Positions 11,332 to 20,835 of a DNA stretch of 64,000 nt are shown here, piece by piece. The stretch spans positions 62,001 to 126,000 of the forward strand of contig NZ_SJPK01000001.1 of assembly GCF_007859855.1 (NCBI RefSeq). The letters are read 5' to 3'. Each line of letters starts with the position of its first letter. Within the stretch, counting starts at the first letter, position 1. The notes beneath the pieces were generated by a model. That model saw only the letters and a program-made list of their open reading frames with translations. It was not told the origin of the DNA and made no database searches. Source of the DNA: Allorhodopirellula solitaria (lineage in GTDB: Bacteria; Planctomycetota; Planctomycetia; Pirellulales; Pirellulaceae). The position numbers and the translations under genes were made by a program.

Positions 11332-12594
11332 TTACGCAGGTTTGGGGGATAGGAGTTCGGATACAGCGGCAACACCGAGCAAATCGCCGTGATCGAAGCA
11401 GAATTGTTCCAATTCCCCCGCAATTTTCGCGTCTCCGGCCGCTGCGGCTCGGCCCGCCATCTCGATCATCTCGGGCAAAACGCGGCCGATTGGGACTTCG
11501 GCAGGAAATAATTCCATCGCGGCCCGCAATGCCTCGCTGGGCCGGCCGATCCGATCGAGCAAGTCGATATACGTCTCCACCGCGCCACTGCCATGGAGTC
11601 CCGCGTCGACCGTGCGAGCTTTCTGCTCGAAAAGACGCAGAGCCGCGTCAACGTCCTTACCGAGCAACGCGGAGAAGAAGGCGATGTGGGCAGGGTAAAA
11701 GTCCACAAACGGCTCCTGACCAGGATACTGGAAGTCGGCCGGCAGTCGCCGGCCATACTGACACAACTCCAATGCCTTGGCGATCAGCTCCGGATCATCG
11801 AGAACGACAGCGAATCGGACCACCGATGATAAATGCGTGGTATCGAGGTGGTACCCGCCTCCGCCTAGAATCCATTTGTGAGTGGCGACCAGCTCGCCGA
11901 AGGGCAGTTTTTCGAGATCCGACTCCGCTTTCTCTTTGGCCACGCCATTTTCGCTGCTGCGTTGTTCAAAGTCCTCTCGGACTCGGGTGTCGAGTTCTTC
12001 GTAGAGGTGCCCGAGCAAGCAGGCCGCCGCGATCTTTCGATCCGACCGCGAGCGATCTGCGATCACACTGTCAAAGAGCGTGATCGAATTGCAGGTGCCC
12101 TGTCGCTCGAGGGCGGCGTCGAAACCACGCTGCAAATCCACGCCCTCGTGGAGCAGCACGTGCAACATCTCGTCATAGTTGTCGTCATTGATTTCGACCT
12201 TCGAGAGCAGTCGCCGCGCCAACGAGGGGTCACCGAGCGGCCGCAGATACATCCACCCCTCACCGATCTTGCCGCTCTCGATCAGCATCGCTCCGGCCTG
12301 GCGGCAGGCATCGAGCAGCCCGTTCTCAAGACCCCGCTGGACCGCGGAATCGTCCTCCGACGACATCGAGATCGACTCATCAGGTGGCGCGATCATTGGC
12401 AGCCCATACTGCAACCGGCTCTTCATTTTAAGCGATTCAAATAACTCCACCGGACGGCGTTGGCGTCGGTAGAAGGCGATGACTTCGTCGATGCGAGCAG
12501 CGGGATCGCGAGACAATCGAGCGAGCAATTCAGGCTCAAGGGCGGGCTCAGCAGGGGTGACGGCGGGGGAAGCAGCGGTCATGGAGTGCGGCAC
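11332..12594 (-). CDS. Conserved hypothetical protein, helical repeat-like
   Basis: A soluble protein of 420 residues with no signal peptide or membrane segment; a second ATG at 12582 would shorten it by four residues. The sequence is mostly helical, with TPR-like pairs such as HIAFFSALLGKDVDAALRLF and AVETYIDLLDRIGRPSEALRAA. There is a distinctive GGGGYHLDTTHLSSVVRFA block near residue 247. I recognise no catalytic motif. It lies about 190 bp upstream of clpC in the same direction, but nothing links the two functionally. Codon use and length suggest a real gene; the function is unknown. Confidence 0.75.
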   Translation of the reverse strand: MPHSMTAASPAVTPAEPALEPELLARLSRDPAARIDEVIAFYRRQRRPVELFESLKMKSRLQYGLPMIAPPDESISMSSEDDSAVQRGLENGLLDACRQAGAMLIESGKIGEGWMYLRPLGDPSLARRLLSKVEINDDNYDEMLHVLLHEGVDLQRGFDAALERQGTCNSITLFDSVIADRSRSDRKIAAACLLGHLYEELDTRVREDFEQRSSENGVAKEKAESDLEKLPFGELVATHKWILGGGGYHLDTTHLSSVVRFAVVLDDPELIAKALELCQYGRRLPADFQYPGQEPFVDFYPAHIAFFSALLGKDVDAALRLFEQKARTVDAGLHGSGAVETYIDLLDRIGRPSEALRAAMELFPAEVPIGRVLPEMIEMAGRAAAAGDAKIAGELEQFCFDHGDLLGVAAVSELLSPKPA

Positions 12595-13071
12595 ATGGAA
12601 CAGGGGGGAGACGGAGCGGGAGTTGCCTCCATCCTACACAAATCGGCATTTTAACCGAAGGAGAATGCCCTGCCTGTCGAACGAAATGGCTGGTGGGTTC
12701 GTCTTTGACGATGCCAACTCCCTACAAATGCATTGGACAGATCGCCCCCCAACGTATACAATCAAGGCCGTTGGCGTGCCGAAACGGGCACGAAACACCC
12801 CACCCACCCAGTCGACATTGCTGATCCAGCCGCCTGCGGTGGACACGGACAGCAAATCGCCTGTCCCACCCCATCACTCCCCTCCGGCCGAATAGGCGGA
12901 GGAGATTCGAATCGGTTATCGCGACCAAGTCCGCCGATTTTCTTTCGCACCTTCACTATTAGCCTTGGTAAACCGCGTTGAACGCTTGTTCGGCCTCTGA
13001 CTGATCTGGGCCGCCTGGCAGTTCGCAACGGTTCCCTAGCCTCAAACTTGCAACTGGAGATTCCCAACAAG
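12595..13071. other. Intergenic region, no gene seen
   Basis: This separates a divergent pair, the minus-strand gene ending its upstream side at 12594 and the cupredoxin gene starting at 13072, so promoters for both should lie here. No clear -35/-10 pair could be assigned. Short open frames on both strands lack support. Confidence 0.5.
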
Positions 13072-13869
13072 ATGAAAATTCAATCCACTCTACGACGGGC
13101 CCTTTGTGCCGCAGTCGCTGGCGGTGTCGCATCGATTGCACTGACGAGCGTTGCTGTGGCCCAGGACGCGACTCTCAAGCTGCGTTTCGTCTACGACGGC
13201 ACGCCGCCCCAAGTTGGTAACATTACACCCAACAAGGACGAACAATTCTGCGGTGCGCACACAATCCCGAATGAAAAATTGATCGTCAATCCAGAGAACA
13301 AAGGGATCAAGAACGTCATTGTGCACGTGTACAGTCGCTCGAGCGGCAAAGATCTGCCAGAGACGACGCATTCGCCGAAAAAACACGTGTTGGCCAACGA
13401 CCAGTGCCGCTTCGATCCGCACATTGTTTTGGCACACACCGGTGACACACTCGAAATCACCAACCCCGACGCGGTCGGCCACAACGCGAACTTGAACTTC
13501 ATCCGTAACACGGCGCAGAACCTGATGATTCCATCGGGCCAATCCAAAGAGATTGAGCTGACCGATGAAGAGCCCGCTCCCATTCCAGTCGACTGCAACA
13601 TTCACCCTTGGATGCGTGCCTACGTCGTCGTCCTGGACAACCCGTTTGCCGACGTCAGCAACGACAATGGCGAAATCGTGATCGAAGGCTTGCCAGCTGG
13701 CAAAGAGATCGAGTTTGCTGTTCGGTACGAGGGTGGCAAATTGGACGAAGTCAAGGTCGACGGCAAGGATACCGATTGGAGACGCCAGCGTTTCGAGGTT
13801 GACCTGAAAGCAGGCGACAACGACATGGGCGATATCCTCGTCCCTGCCGCAGCCCTGTCGGCTGACTGA
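13072..13869 (+). CDS. Secreted type-1 copper (cupredoxin) protein
   Basis: The protein has 265 residues from the ATG at 13072 (MKIQSTLRRALCAAVAGG); a TTG eight codons upstream is less likely. A signal peptide ends near AVAQDATL. The copper-site pattern is visible: a His in DAVGHNANLNF, then Cys, His and Met in VDCNIHPWMRAYV. That is the H...C..H..M set of a type-1 site, as in plastocyanin-like proteins. A C-terminal domain (DNGEIVIEGLPAGKEIEFAVRYE) has a carboxypeptidase-regulatory-like beta-sandwich pattern. It should be a periplasmic electron carrier. It precedes the DUF1592-type cytochrome by 172 bp, which suggests but does not prove a shared redox role. Confidence 0.82.
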   Translation: MKIQSTLRRALCAAVAGGVASIALTSVAVAQDATLKLRFVYDGTPPQVGNITPNKDEQFCGAHTIPNEKLIVNPENKGIKNVIVHVYSRSSGKDLPETTHSPKKHVLANDQCRFDPHIVLAHTGDTLEITNPDAVGHNANLNFIRNTAQNLMIPSGQSKEIELTDEEPAPIPVDCNIHPWMRAYVVVLDNPFADVSNDNGEIVIEGLPAGKEIEFAVRYEGGKLDEVKVDGKDTDWRRQRFEVDLKAGDNDMGDILVPAAALSAD

Positions 13870-13931
13870 TCAGACTGCGGACTCGCTCCACCCATAGCGG
13901 CGCTGCCGCCGCTACGATAGACAATAGTAAT

Positions 13932-13960
13932 GTCGTCGCCGAGAACTGATAGGCGACGAC
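13932..13960. other. Perfect hairpin between cupredoxin and cytochrome genes
   Basis: GTCGTCGCC and GGCGACGAC form a 9-bp stem with an 11-nt loop. There is no T-tract after it on either strand, so it is not a standard terminator. It may affect read-through from the cupredoxin gene or be a repeat remnant. Confidence 0.5.
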
Positions 13961-14041
13961 AATCACGGTGCCCCGCCACCCCCTCAACCTCGCGTGCATT
14001 CGCGTTCAGGTTGACTCCCGCCTCCCACCTCCCCCCCCACC

Positions 14042-16633
14042 ATGATCGAATTCGAGCCTCCACGTCGTGACGCTCATCGGTTCGCCCTACCCACTTGGGT
14101 AACGCGTCTTCGGGCGCTGTCCGTCACCGCTTTTTGCCTCATGCCGCTCGCGACCGCGGGGGCATCGGACGTGAAATCGGCCGACAGCAAAACCCCTACT
14201 GAGATTGCCGAGGAGAACTGGGCGACGACAGGGTGGCCGCTCCTGCAAGCGTACTGCGTCGATTGCCACAACACAGACTATCCTGAAGCTGAGGTGGATC
14301 TCTCGCTACTGGAAACACTCCAAGGGGTGCAGGCCAACAGCGAACTGGCTGCCCACGCGATCAAAATGATCGAGTTTTCGGCGATGCCGCCGGAAGACGC
14401 GGAGCTGCCGAGCCTGGAAGAACGCCGCCAACTCGGCGACCAACTCGACGCCTTGGTTTATCACGCGGCCTGCGACCTGCGCCCTCGGCCTGGACACACG
14501 ACTGCTCGCCGGCTCAATCGCGCCGAATACAACAACGCGATCCGTGATCTCTTCTCGATCGATTTCCAGCCGGCTGATTCGTTTCCCTCAGACGAAGTGG
14601 GCGGTGGATTCGACAACAATGCCGACGTGTTGTCGCTGTCGACCATGTTGATGGACAAATACCTGACTGCGGCGGAGGACGTCACGTCTAAAATCATCGC
14701 GGATCCAGCGGAACTGCCCCAACTCAACGAGACCTTCGCTGGCGACACTTTGTACATTCTCGGTGAGTCGAAAACCGGATCCTTTGGTCAGCGATACATC
14801 ACCGAAGATGGGATGGCGTGGTTTGAACTCGACATCCCCGTTGGGGGAGAATACACGATTGATATCGTCGCTTCGCCGCAACGCGAGTCGCTCGGCCGCG
14901 TGGTCTCGACGATGCACGCGGTGGACGGCACGTTGCTGGGGATCTTCGAACATGAACACCGCGATGGCGGCAGTGATGATAACGAGTCCATCCGCATGAA
15001 GCTCGATCCCGGCACCCACCGGTTTTTCTTCCGAATGTCGGGACTGGCTGCGAGCGAGCGTGAACAGCACAAGGACGACCCTGACTGGCAGATCGGTGAG
15101 TCGGTATTCGAGCCCATTGGCAAGATCGACGACGAGAAGCTCGAGGAAACACGGCTCGCCAAGGGCACGACGCTGAACCACGACCGCGATATCGACACCG
15201 ACAAGTTCCCAATGCGGTTCAACCGGTTCCTGGTCAAAGGGCCGAGCACCTCGACACGTGAGGACCTGCCACCGGGCCAGCGGCAACTACTGAAGAAAAT
15301 TCCGGAGCGCCGCGGGGAGCAGTACCGGAACGTCAAACCAGCAGCGAAGGAGAGCTTGAAGCCGCTGCTGCGGCAAGCCTTCCGCTGCGAAATCGGTGAC
15401 GAAGACCTTGCCCCCTACGTGAACCTTGTCGAGCGGATGTGCGACCGCGGGGACTCGTACTACGAGGCCATGCAAGTTGCCATCTCGGCAGCCCTGGTTT
15501 CGCCACGGTTCTTGTTCCGAGTCGAAGTCCCCGAGTCGGAAGCATCCCGCCAGCTCGCCGAAGCAGGAGAGCCCGCCCCGCTCTCCTCAACGCAGCTTGC
15601 CTCTCGACTGTCCTTTTTCCTCTGGAGCAGCCTGCCGGACAACGAGCTTCTCGACGCTGCCAAGCGAAACGAACTCGTCAAGCCAGACAAACGAGCCGAG
15701 CAGGTGAGACGCATGCTCGCCGACCCCAAATCCGATTCGCTGGGGGCCCAGTTCGCCCGCCAGTGGTTTGCGTTGGGAAACCTGGACGGTCGCGACCTCA
15801 GCGATCTCGCCGCCAGTGACGGCGAGAAAAAGGCTGCAGGAACGCTCACCGCAGAGATGCTCTCTTCGGAAACGGAACAGTTGTTTTTGCATCTGTTGCG
15901 AGAGAATCGCCCCATCGAGGAGCTGCTGACGTCGGAAACAACGTACATCGGACCGGAACTCGCCGCGTGGTACGGGGTTGAATACCCCTCGGACCAAGGC
16001 GACAAAGAATTCGCAGCGATTCATGTCGGTGACCGCGGCCGCAAGGGTGTCTTGGGGCATGCAGGCGTGCTGATGATCACGAGTTATCCAACGCGAAATT
16101 CGCCTGTCCTGCGTGGCAAGTGGATCCTTGAGAACATCATGGGCACCCCGCCGCCGGATCCTCCACCGGGAGTCCCAACCCTCGAAGAGACAGAGACGGC
16201 TTCCGCCAATGCCTCCTTGCGAGAACAACTCGAACTGCACCGCGCCGATCCCGGTTGCGCCTCATGCCACCGCGTGATGGACCAGCTCGGGTTCGGTCTG
16301 GAAGACTTTGACCATCTCGGCCGCATGCGAGCGGCCGACGATCCTGCTCGCCGAGATGCGACGGGCGAACTGCCGGGCGGCCACTCCTTCGAGGGTGCTG
16401 CCGAGCTGACCATGTTGCTAGCCGATACCGAACGGCAACGTTTAGCCGAAACGACGGTTCGCCGCATGTTGACCTTTGCGATTGGTCGTGAGTTGCGACC
16501 AAGCGACCGATGCTTTGTCGACGCCATTTTGGCGAAGACAGAGGATCAAAATTACCGGGTGCGTGACTTGCTCGAACAAGTCATTCTCAGCCCACCGTTT
16601 TTGAACCATCAAGCGGAGTTACCATCGCCATGA
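14042..16633 (+). CDS. DUF1592/DUF1588-family cytochrome-like protein
   Basis: A large exported planctomycete-type protein of 863 residues with an N-terminal signal region (LSVTAFCLMPLATAGASD). A single c-type haem motif, CVDCH, occurs near residue 76. The family domain order follows: DUF1587 (RRLNRAEYNNAIRDLFSID), DUF1595 (YYEAMQVAISAALVSPRFLF), DUF1592 (LASRLSFFLWSSLPDNELLD), DUF1588 (GHAGVLMITSYPTRNSPVLR) and DUF1585 (ETTVRRMLTFAIGRELRPSD). A second Cys pair, CASCH, sits in the DUF1588 region near residue 739. The reaction is unknown for the family. The DUF1552 gene overlaps its stop codon by 4 bp, so the two are translationally coupled. Confidence 0.93.
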   Translation: MIEFEPPRRDAHRFALPTWVTRLRALSVTAFCLMPLATAGASDVKSADSKTPTEIAEENWATTGWPLLQAYCVDCHNTDYPEAEVDLSLLETLQGVQANSELAAHAIKMIEFSAMPPEDAELPSLEERRQLGDQLDALVYHAACDLRPRPGHTTARRLNRAEYNNAIRDLFSIDFQPADSFPSDEVGGGFDNNADVLSLSTMLMDKYLTAAEDVTSKIIADPAELPQLNETFAGDTLYILGESKTGSFGQRYITEDGMAWFELDIPVGGEYTIDIVASPQRESLGRVVSTMHAVDGTLLGIFEHEHRDGGSDDNESIRMKLDPGTHRFFFRMSGLAASEREQHKDDPDWQIGESVFEPIGKIDDEKLEETRLAKGTTLNHDRDIDTDKFPMRFNRFLVKGPSTSTREDLPPGQRQLLKKIPERRGEQYRNVKPAAKESLKPLLRQAFRCEIGDEDLAPYVNLVERMCDRGDSYYEAMQVAISAALVSPRFLFRVEVPESEASRQLAEAGEPAPLSSTQLASRLSFFLWSSLPDNELLDAAKRNELVKPDKRAEQVRRMLADPKSDSLGAQFARQWFALGNLDGRDLSDLAASDGEKKAAGTLTAEMLSSETEQLFLHLLRENRPIEELLTSETTYIGPELAAWYGVEYPSDQGDKEFAAIHVGDRGRKGVLGHAGVLMITSYPTRNSPVLRGKWILENIMGTPPPDPPPGVPTLEETETASANASLREQLELHRADPGCASCHRVMDQLGFGLEDFDHLGRMRAADDPARRDATGELPGGHSFEGAAELTMLLADTERQRLAETTVRRMLTFAIGRELRPSDRCFVDAILAKTEDQNYRVRDLLEQVILSPPFLNHQAELPSP

Positions 16634-18084
16634 CAACGAACGATTCGAAGATGTCATCCAAACACATCCCATCGTGCCCTCGAGGCGGTCAGCGATTGCC
16701 CCGGCGGACCCTGTTGCGCGCTGCCGGCATGTCGCTCGGCCTGCCGTTGCTTGAGTCGATGACGCCCGCCGCCCGCAGCGCCTTCTCGGCGGCCAAGCAA
16801 GATGGTGTGGCCTCGCCGGTACGAATGGCCTGCGTCTTTGTTCCCAACGGCGTGATCCAGCCCGAATGGCGGCCCACCGTCGATGGATACACTCGCGGTA
16901 GCCACGGCGAACTCGAGTCCGAAGGCCAAACCGGCAACGTGGTCTCACGCGATTGGCAACTCGGCGCCACACTCGATCCGCTCGCGGCGATGAAGTCGAA
17001 GATCAACCTGATCGAGAACTTGGCCTTGGATACCGGACGAGCCAAGAAAGACGGTGCGGGCGACCACGCTCGCGGCGGGTCCACGTTCTTGACGGCCGCA
17101 CGGCCTGTGAAAACCAGCAGCGCCATTCGGCTAGGCATTTCCGTCGACCAGGTCGCCGCCACTGCTCTCGCCGGGCAGACGACACTTCCCTCGCTCGAAC
17201 TCGGACTCAAGGGCAGCCGGAACGCAGGCAGTTGCGATTCGGGCTACAGCTGCGCCTATTCGTCGAATATTTCATGGAGAAACGAAACCCAACCGATGCC
17301 GAAGGAAACCATCCCCAGGCTCGCTTTTGAGCGAATGTTTGGAGCCGGCGATGCGGCAGTCCAACGCGAACGTCGCGAGACGCGTAGCAGCATTCTCGAC
17401 ATTGTCCGCGGTGACGCTGAGAAGCTGATTCGGCAGGTTGGCGAAACGGACAAACGAAAACTTGACGAGTACTTCACGAGCATCCGCGAAATTGAACAGC
17501 GCATCGAACGCACCGAAGAGGAAGACCGGGCATCGTTGCCGGACCTGGAAGTGCCCTACGGTCGCATCTCCGCATTCCGCGAGCACGCCCGGCTGATGTT
17601 CGATCTGATGGTCGTGGGTTTTCAAACCGACACCACCCGAGTCGCGACGCTGATGCTCGACAGTGCGGGCGGCAACCGCACCTACGGTGAAATTGGCGTC
17701 AACGATGCCCACCATGGGCTCAGCCACCACCGCAACAAGGAAGACAGTGTCGCGAAACTGGCGAAGATCGATCACTACTTGATCGAGCAGTTCGGCTACT
17801 TCCTCGAGAAGCTCGACGCGGCCAGTGACGCTCACGGCACCCTGTTGGATCAATCGATGGTGCTCTACGGCAGCGGACTCGGTGATGGAAACCGCCATAC
17901 CCACCACGACCTCCCACTCGTGCTCGCAGGCGGTGCCGGTGGCAAAATCGAGACCGGTCGGGTGATGCGGTATGAAAATGAGCAGCCGATGGCCAACCTC
18001 TTCCTCTCGATGCTCGATTGCATGGGCACTCCTGCGGAATCGGTCGGCGACAGCACCGGAATGCTCGATGGCTTGGTGAGCTAA
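16630..18084 (+). CDS. DUF1552 family exported protein
   Basis: A 484-residue DUF1552 protein, the usual partner of DUF1592-type cytochromes in planctomycetes. Its ATG overlaps the upstream stop as ATGA. The N-terminus has a twin-arginine-like signal (LPRRTLLRAAGMSLGLPLLE), implying export after folding. Typical family blocks include CVFVPNGVIQPEW, DHARGGSTFLTAARPVKT, LDEYFTSIREIEQRIE and GSGLGDGNRHTHHDLPLVLA. The conserved His and Asp residues suggest a metal site similar to the related DUF1501/sulfatase-like fold, which is an inference. Function and substrate are unknown. Confidence 0.92.
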   Translation: MTTNDSKMSSKHIPSCPRGGQRLPRRTLLRAAGMSLGLPLLESMTPAARSAFSAAKQDGVASPVRMACVFVPNGVIQPEWRPTVDGYTRGSHGELESEGQTGNVVSRDWQLGATLDPLAAMKSKINLIENLALDTGRAKKDGAGDHARGGSTFLTAARPVKTSSAIRLGISVDQVAATALAGQTTLPSLELGLKGSRNAGSCDSGYSCAYSSNISWRNETQPMPKETIPRLAFERMFGAGDAAVQRERRETRSSILDIVRGDAEKLIRQVGETDKRKLDEYFTSIREIEQRIERTEEEDRASLPDLEVPYGRISAFREHARLMFDLMVVGFQTDTTRVATLMLDSAGGNRTYGEIGVNDAHHGLSHHRNKEDSVAKLAKIDHYLIEQFGYFLEKLDAASDAHGTLLDQSMVLYGSGLGDGNRHTHHDLPLVLAGGAGGKIETGRVMRYENEQPMANLFLSMLDCMGTPAESVGDSTGMLDGLVS

Positions 18085-18943
18085 TACCACGGTTCAAGCA
18101 ATCGCAATCAGCGGCGGGAATCCCCCCGCCCACCACGCACAGCACGTCGTCGGCTTGAGCACCTCCCCACTCCCGACGGGCGGAGCCGTCGGTCGACAAA
18201 ATCACCAAACCAATACGTCACTCCCGGCTGACTCAAGCTCAGCCCAATCACAGCAAGCAGATTTCGCCCCCCACCACGCGCAGCACGTCGTCGGCTCGAG
18301 CACCTCTCCACTCCCGACGGGCGGAGCCGTCGGTCGACATTGTAGCCAGACGGCTCCGCCCGTCTGAGCTGACACGCGCTAATCCGGCAAAGGCATCGGT
18401 CGACAAACTCACCAAACCAACGCGTCACTCCCGGCTGACTCAAGCTCAGCCCAATCACAGCAAGCAGACTTCGCCCCCCGCCCACCACGCACAACACGCA
18501 CAGCACGCCGTCGGCTTGAGCACCTCTCCCCACTCCCGACGGGCGGAGCCGTCGGTCGACATTGTAGCCAGACGGCTCCGCCCGTCTGAGCTGACACGCG
18601 CTAATCCGGCAAAGGCATCGGTCGACAAATTCACCAAACCAACGCGTCACTCTCGACTGACTCAAGCTCAGCCCAATCACAGAATGCAGACTTCGCCCCC
18701 CCACCACGCACAGCTCGCCATCGGCTCGAGCACCTCCCCACTCCCGACGGGCGGAGCCGTCGGTCGACATTGTAGCCAGACGGCTCCGCCCGTCTGAGCT
18801 GACACGCGCCCCGTCGATGCGCTACAGGCAGAGCTATCGGTCAACGATTGGGGGCCTCGCAAGGGACGGCAATGATCCGTAGAGTATCCAGTGCTCCCCA
18901 CATGCATTTACTCGTTTCTCCTGCATTTGATAGCTCGGTTTCT
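18085..18943. other. Intergenic region filled by a repeat array
   Basis: The region between the DUF1552 gene and zwf is almost entirely an array of four related palindromic units (18127-18810), described separately. Only about 130 bp before the zwf start is free of repeats and would hold its promoter. Open frames across the array on both strands are products of its repetitive composition. Confidence 0.75.
18127..18810 (+). repeat. Array of four palindromic units sharing a 23-bp core
   Basis: The core starts GACGGGCGGAGCCGTC and continues GGTCGAC. It occurs at 18175-18197, 18316-18338, 18538-18560 and 18746-18768. In units 2-4 it is followed by GACGGCTCCGCCCGTC at 18349, 18571 and 18779, giving a perfect 16-bp stem with a 17-nt loop. 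Around the cores are conserved blocks (CACCACGCACAGCACG, CTGACTCAAGCTCAGCCCAA, GCTAATCCGGCAAAGGCATC). Unit length is about 210-220 bp; unit 1 is shorter. The same core recurs in a coding region at 60330-60622. Confidence 0.92.
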
Positions 18944-20398
18944 ATGTCCAACACGATCGTCATCTTTGGCGCGAGCGGTGATCTAACCAGCCGCAAGCTT
19001 ATCCCCGCTCTCTACCAGCTCCATGCCAAAGGCCGGTTGCCGAAACAGACTCGGATCGTGGGGGTTTCGCGCAGTGAGTTTGAGCACGACGAGTGGCGAA
19101 AGAGCCTGCGGGAAACCACGGCCAAGTTCGCAGGCAAGGTGTTTGACAGCAAGAAGTGGGACTCTTTTGCGCCGAACATCTATTACCAACCCGGTGATAT
19201 CAAAGACGCGGCATCGTTCCAGAGCCTCGCATCCTTTCTCAGTGAGATCGAAGAAGGGCAATCGACGGGGCGCGTGTACTATCTCTCGACCATGCCCCAG
19301 CTCTACCAGACCGCGATTGAACAACTCGGCGCCGCCGGTTTGGCGTGCGAGGACAACGGCACGCGGCGAGTCATCATCGAGAAACCGTTCGGAACCGATT
19401 TGAAGACCGCCAAGGAACTCAATCGCTCCATCCACCACGTCTTTGACGAGGACCAGATCTACCGGATTGATCACTACCTCGGCAAGGAAACGGTCCAGAA
19501 TATTTTTGCCCTGCGGTTCGCCAATAGCATCTTCGAACCCTTGTGGAATCGCAATTTTGTGGACCACATCCAAATCACCGTTGCCGAAGAGGTCGTCATC
19601 GGTCGGCGGGCAGGATACTACGACACGAGTGGTATTTTGCGGGACATGTTCCAAAACCACCTCCTGCAATTGATGATGATCACGGCGATGGAGCCGCCCG
19701 CTCGCTTCGATGCCAACATGGTCCGTGGCGAAAAGGTCAAGGTTTTGCACGCGGTTCGCAAGATGTCGGGAGGCGATTTTGCTACCCAAACCGTCCGCGG
19801 ACAGTATGCCGGCTATCTCCAGGAAGAGGGAGTTCCCCCTGGCAGTCAAACAGCGACGTTCGCGGCGTTGAAGCTGTACTGTGACAATTGGCGTTGGCAG
19901 GGCGTCCCCTTCTACTTGCGTTCGGGCAAAGGCATGTCGTGCCGGACGACGCAGATCGTGATCCAGTTCAAAGATGTGCCGCATATGCTATTCGGCGACA
20001 AGAACCACACCTCCATTGGCAATCGTCTAGTGATCCAGGTGCAACCGGCCGAAGGGATCCAAATGCACTTTGAAACGAAGGTCCCCGACGCAGGGATGAA
20101 GACGCGAACGAGTCATTTGGATTTCAACTTTCAAGATACCGTGGGCGGCGGTGCGATGCCGGACGCCTACCAACGGTTGCTGCTCGATGCAGTGCAAGGG
20201 GACGCGAGTCTGTTCTCACGTGGTGACGAAGTCGAGTTGGCCTGGGGGATCATCGATCCTATCCTGGAAGCTTGGCGGAGCCCCGCCGCCCCGCCGTTGC
20301 TACAATACCAAACGGGCTTGTGGGGGCCACCCGAAGCGAACGAGTGGATGCTGAATCAGAAACGCGAATGGTTCGATGTCTGCCCGGTATTAAAATAA
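18944..20398 (+). CDS. zwf: Glucose-6-phosphate 1-dehydrogenase
   Basis: Oxidises glucose 6-phosphate to 6-phosphogluconolactone with NADP+, the entry to the oxidative pentose phosphate and Entner-Doudoroff routes. The start is the ATG at 18944 (MSNTIVIFGASGDL); frame upstream to 18848 is not conserved. It has 484 residues, the normal length. The nucleotide-binding GASGDLTSRKL is at residues 7-17 and the active-site signature RIDHYLGKE at about 174-182. The C-terminal sheet region (KVPDAGMKTRTSHLDFNF) is complete. It is cytoplasmic. No pgl or gnd gene is adjacent; pgi is 10 kb away. Confidence 0.97.
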   Translation: MSNTIVIFGASGDLTSRKLIPALYQLHAKGRLPKQTRIVGVSRSEFEHDEWRKSLRETTAKFAGKVFDSKKWDSFAPNIYYQPGDIKDAASFQSLASFLSEIEEGQSTGRVYYLSTMPQLYQTAIEQLGAAGLACEDNGTRRVIIEKPFGTDLKTAKELNRSIHHVFDEDQIYRIDHYLGKETVQNIFALRFANSIFEPLWNRNFVDHIQITVAEEVVIGRRAGYYDTSGILRDMFQNHLLQLMMITAMEPPARFDANMVRGEKVKVLHAVRKMSGGDFATQTVRGQYAGYLQEEGVPPGSQTATFAALKLYCDNWRWQGVPFYLRSGKGMSCRTTQIVIQFKDVPHMLFGDKNHTSIGNRLVIQVQPAEGIQMHFETKVPDAGMKTRTSHLDFNFQDTVGGGAMPDAYQRLLLDAVQGDASLFSRGDEVELAWGIIDPILEAWRSPAAPPLLQYQTGLWGPPEANEWMLNQKREWFDVCPVLK

Positions 20399-20835
20399 GA
20401 GCCTATCCGAAAAGGGGGCTGCCCCTTCGGAGGCGAGTCATTTGACATCTTTTGTTGGCTCATCCGACGGAAGCGTGGGCCCGAGGTTTTCAAGGCATGG
20501 CTCCCGTATCGAAGGATTTATTTGTGGGATGTGATTATCAATGTTAGACTGGCACTGCCGGGAGAAACGGAGCCGAGCTCTGCAGAGCTGCTGGCTTGGC
20601 AAGGGATATCTCGGTCGCCAGCGTTTCCCTGCAAAAGCGGTACGCCAATGGCGTTGTCGGTCCCTGGCGAGCGTTTGTTCGTCAGGGACGCATTTTTGAA
20701 CAATCATTGGATACGAGAGCCATGCCTCAAAAAACCTTCCGCGGTGCTCTGCGCACGCTTCCGTCGGATGAACCCTTTTTTAACGGCCTCACCGGAAAGG
20801 GTAAGCCCCTTTCGGACAGGCTTTGAGGAGCAGCG
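20399..20835. repeat. Family D long inverted-repeat element
   Basis: The 437 bp between zwf and the panE-like gene have the form of one large imperfect inverted repeat. The left end has AGCCTATCCGAAAAGGGGGC and the right end GCCCCTTTCGGACAGGCT. A second nested pair is GGCTCATCCGACGGAAGCGT (about 20457) with ACGCTTCCGTCGGATGAACC (about 20755). A third is CAAGGCATGGCTC...GTATCGAA with GATACGAGAGCCATGCCT. The left-end block GGAGGCGAGTCATTT also occurs, reversed, at 25250-25263. No gene is supported inside. It looks like a non-autonomous element. Confidence 0.65.

Noticed and set aside
18108-18770. 220-codon minus-strand frame
   Set aside because: It is a translation of the palindromic repeat array at 18127-18810.
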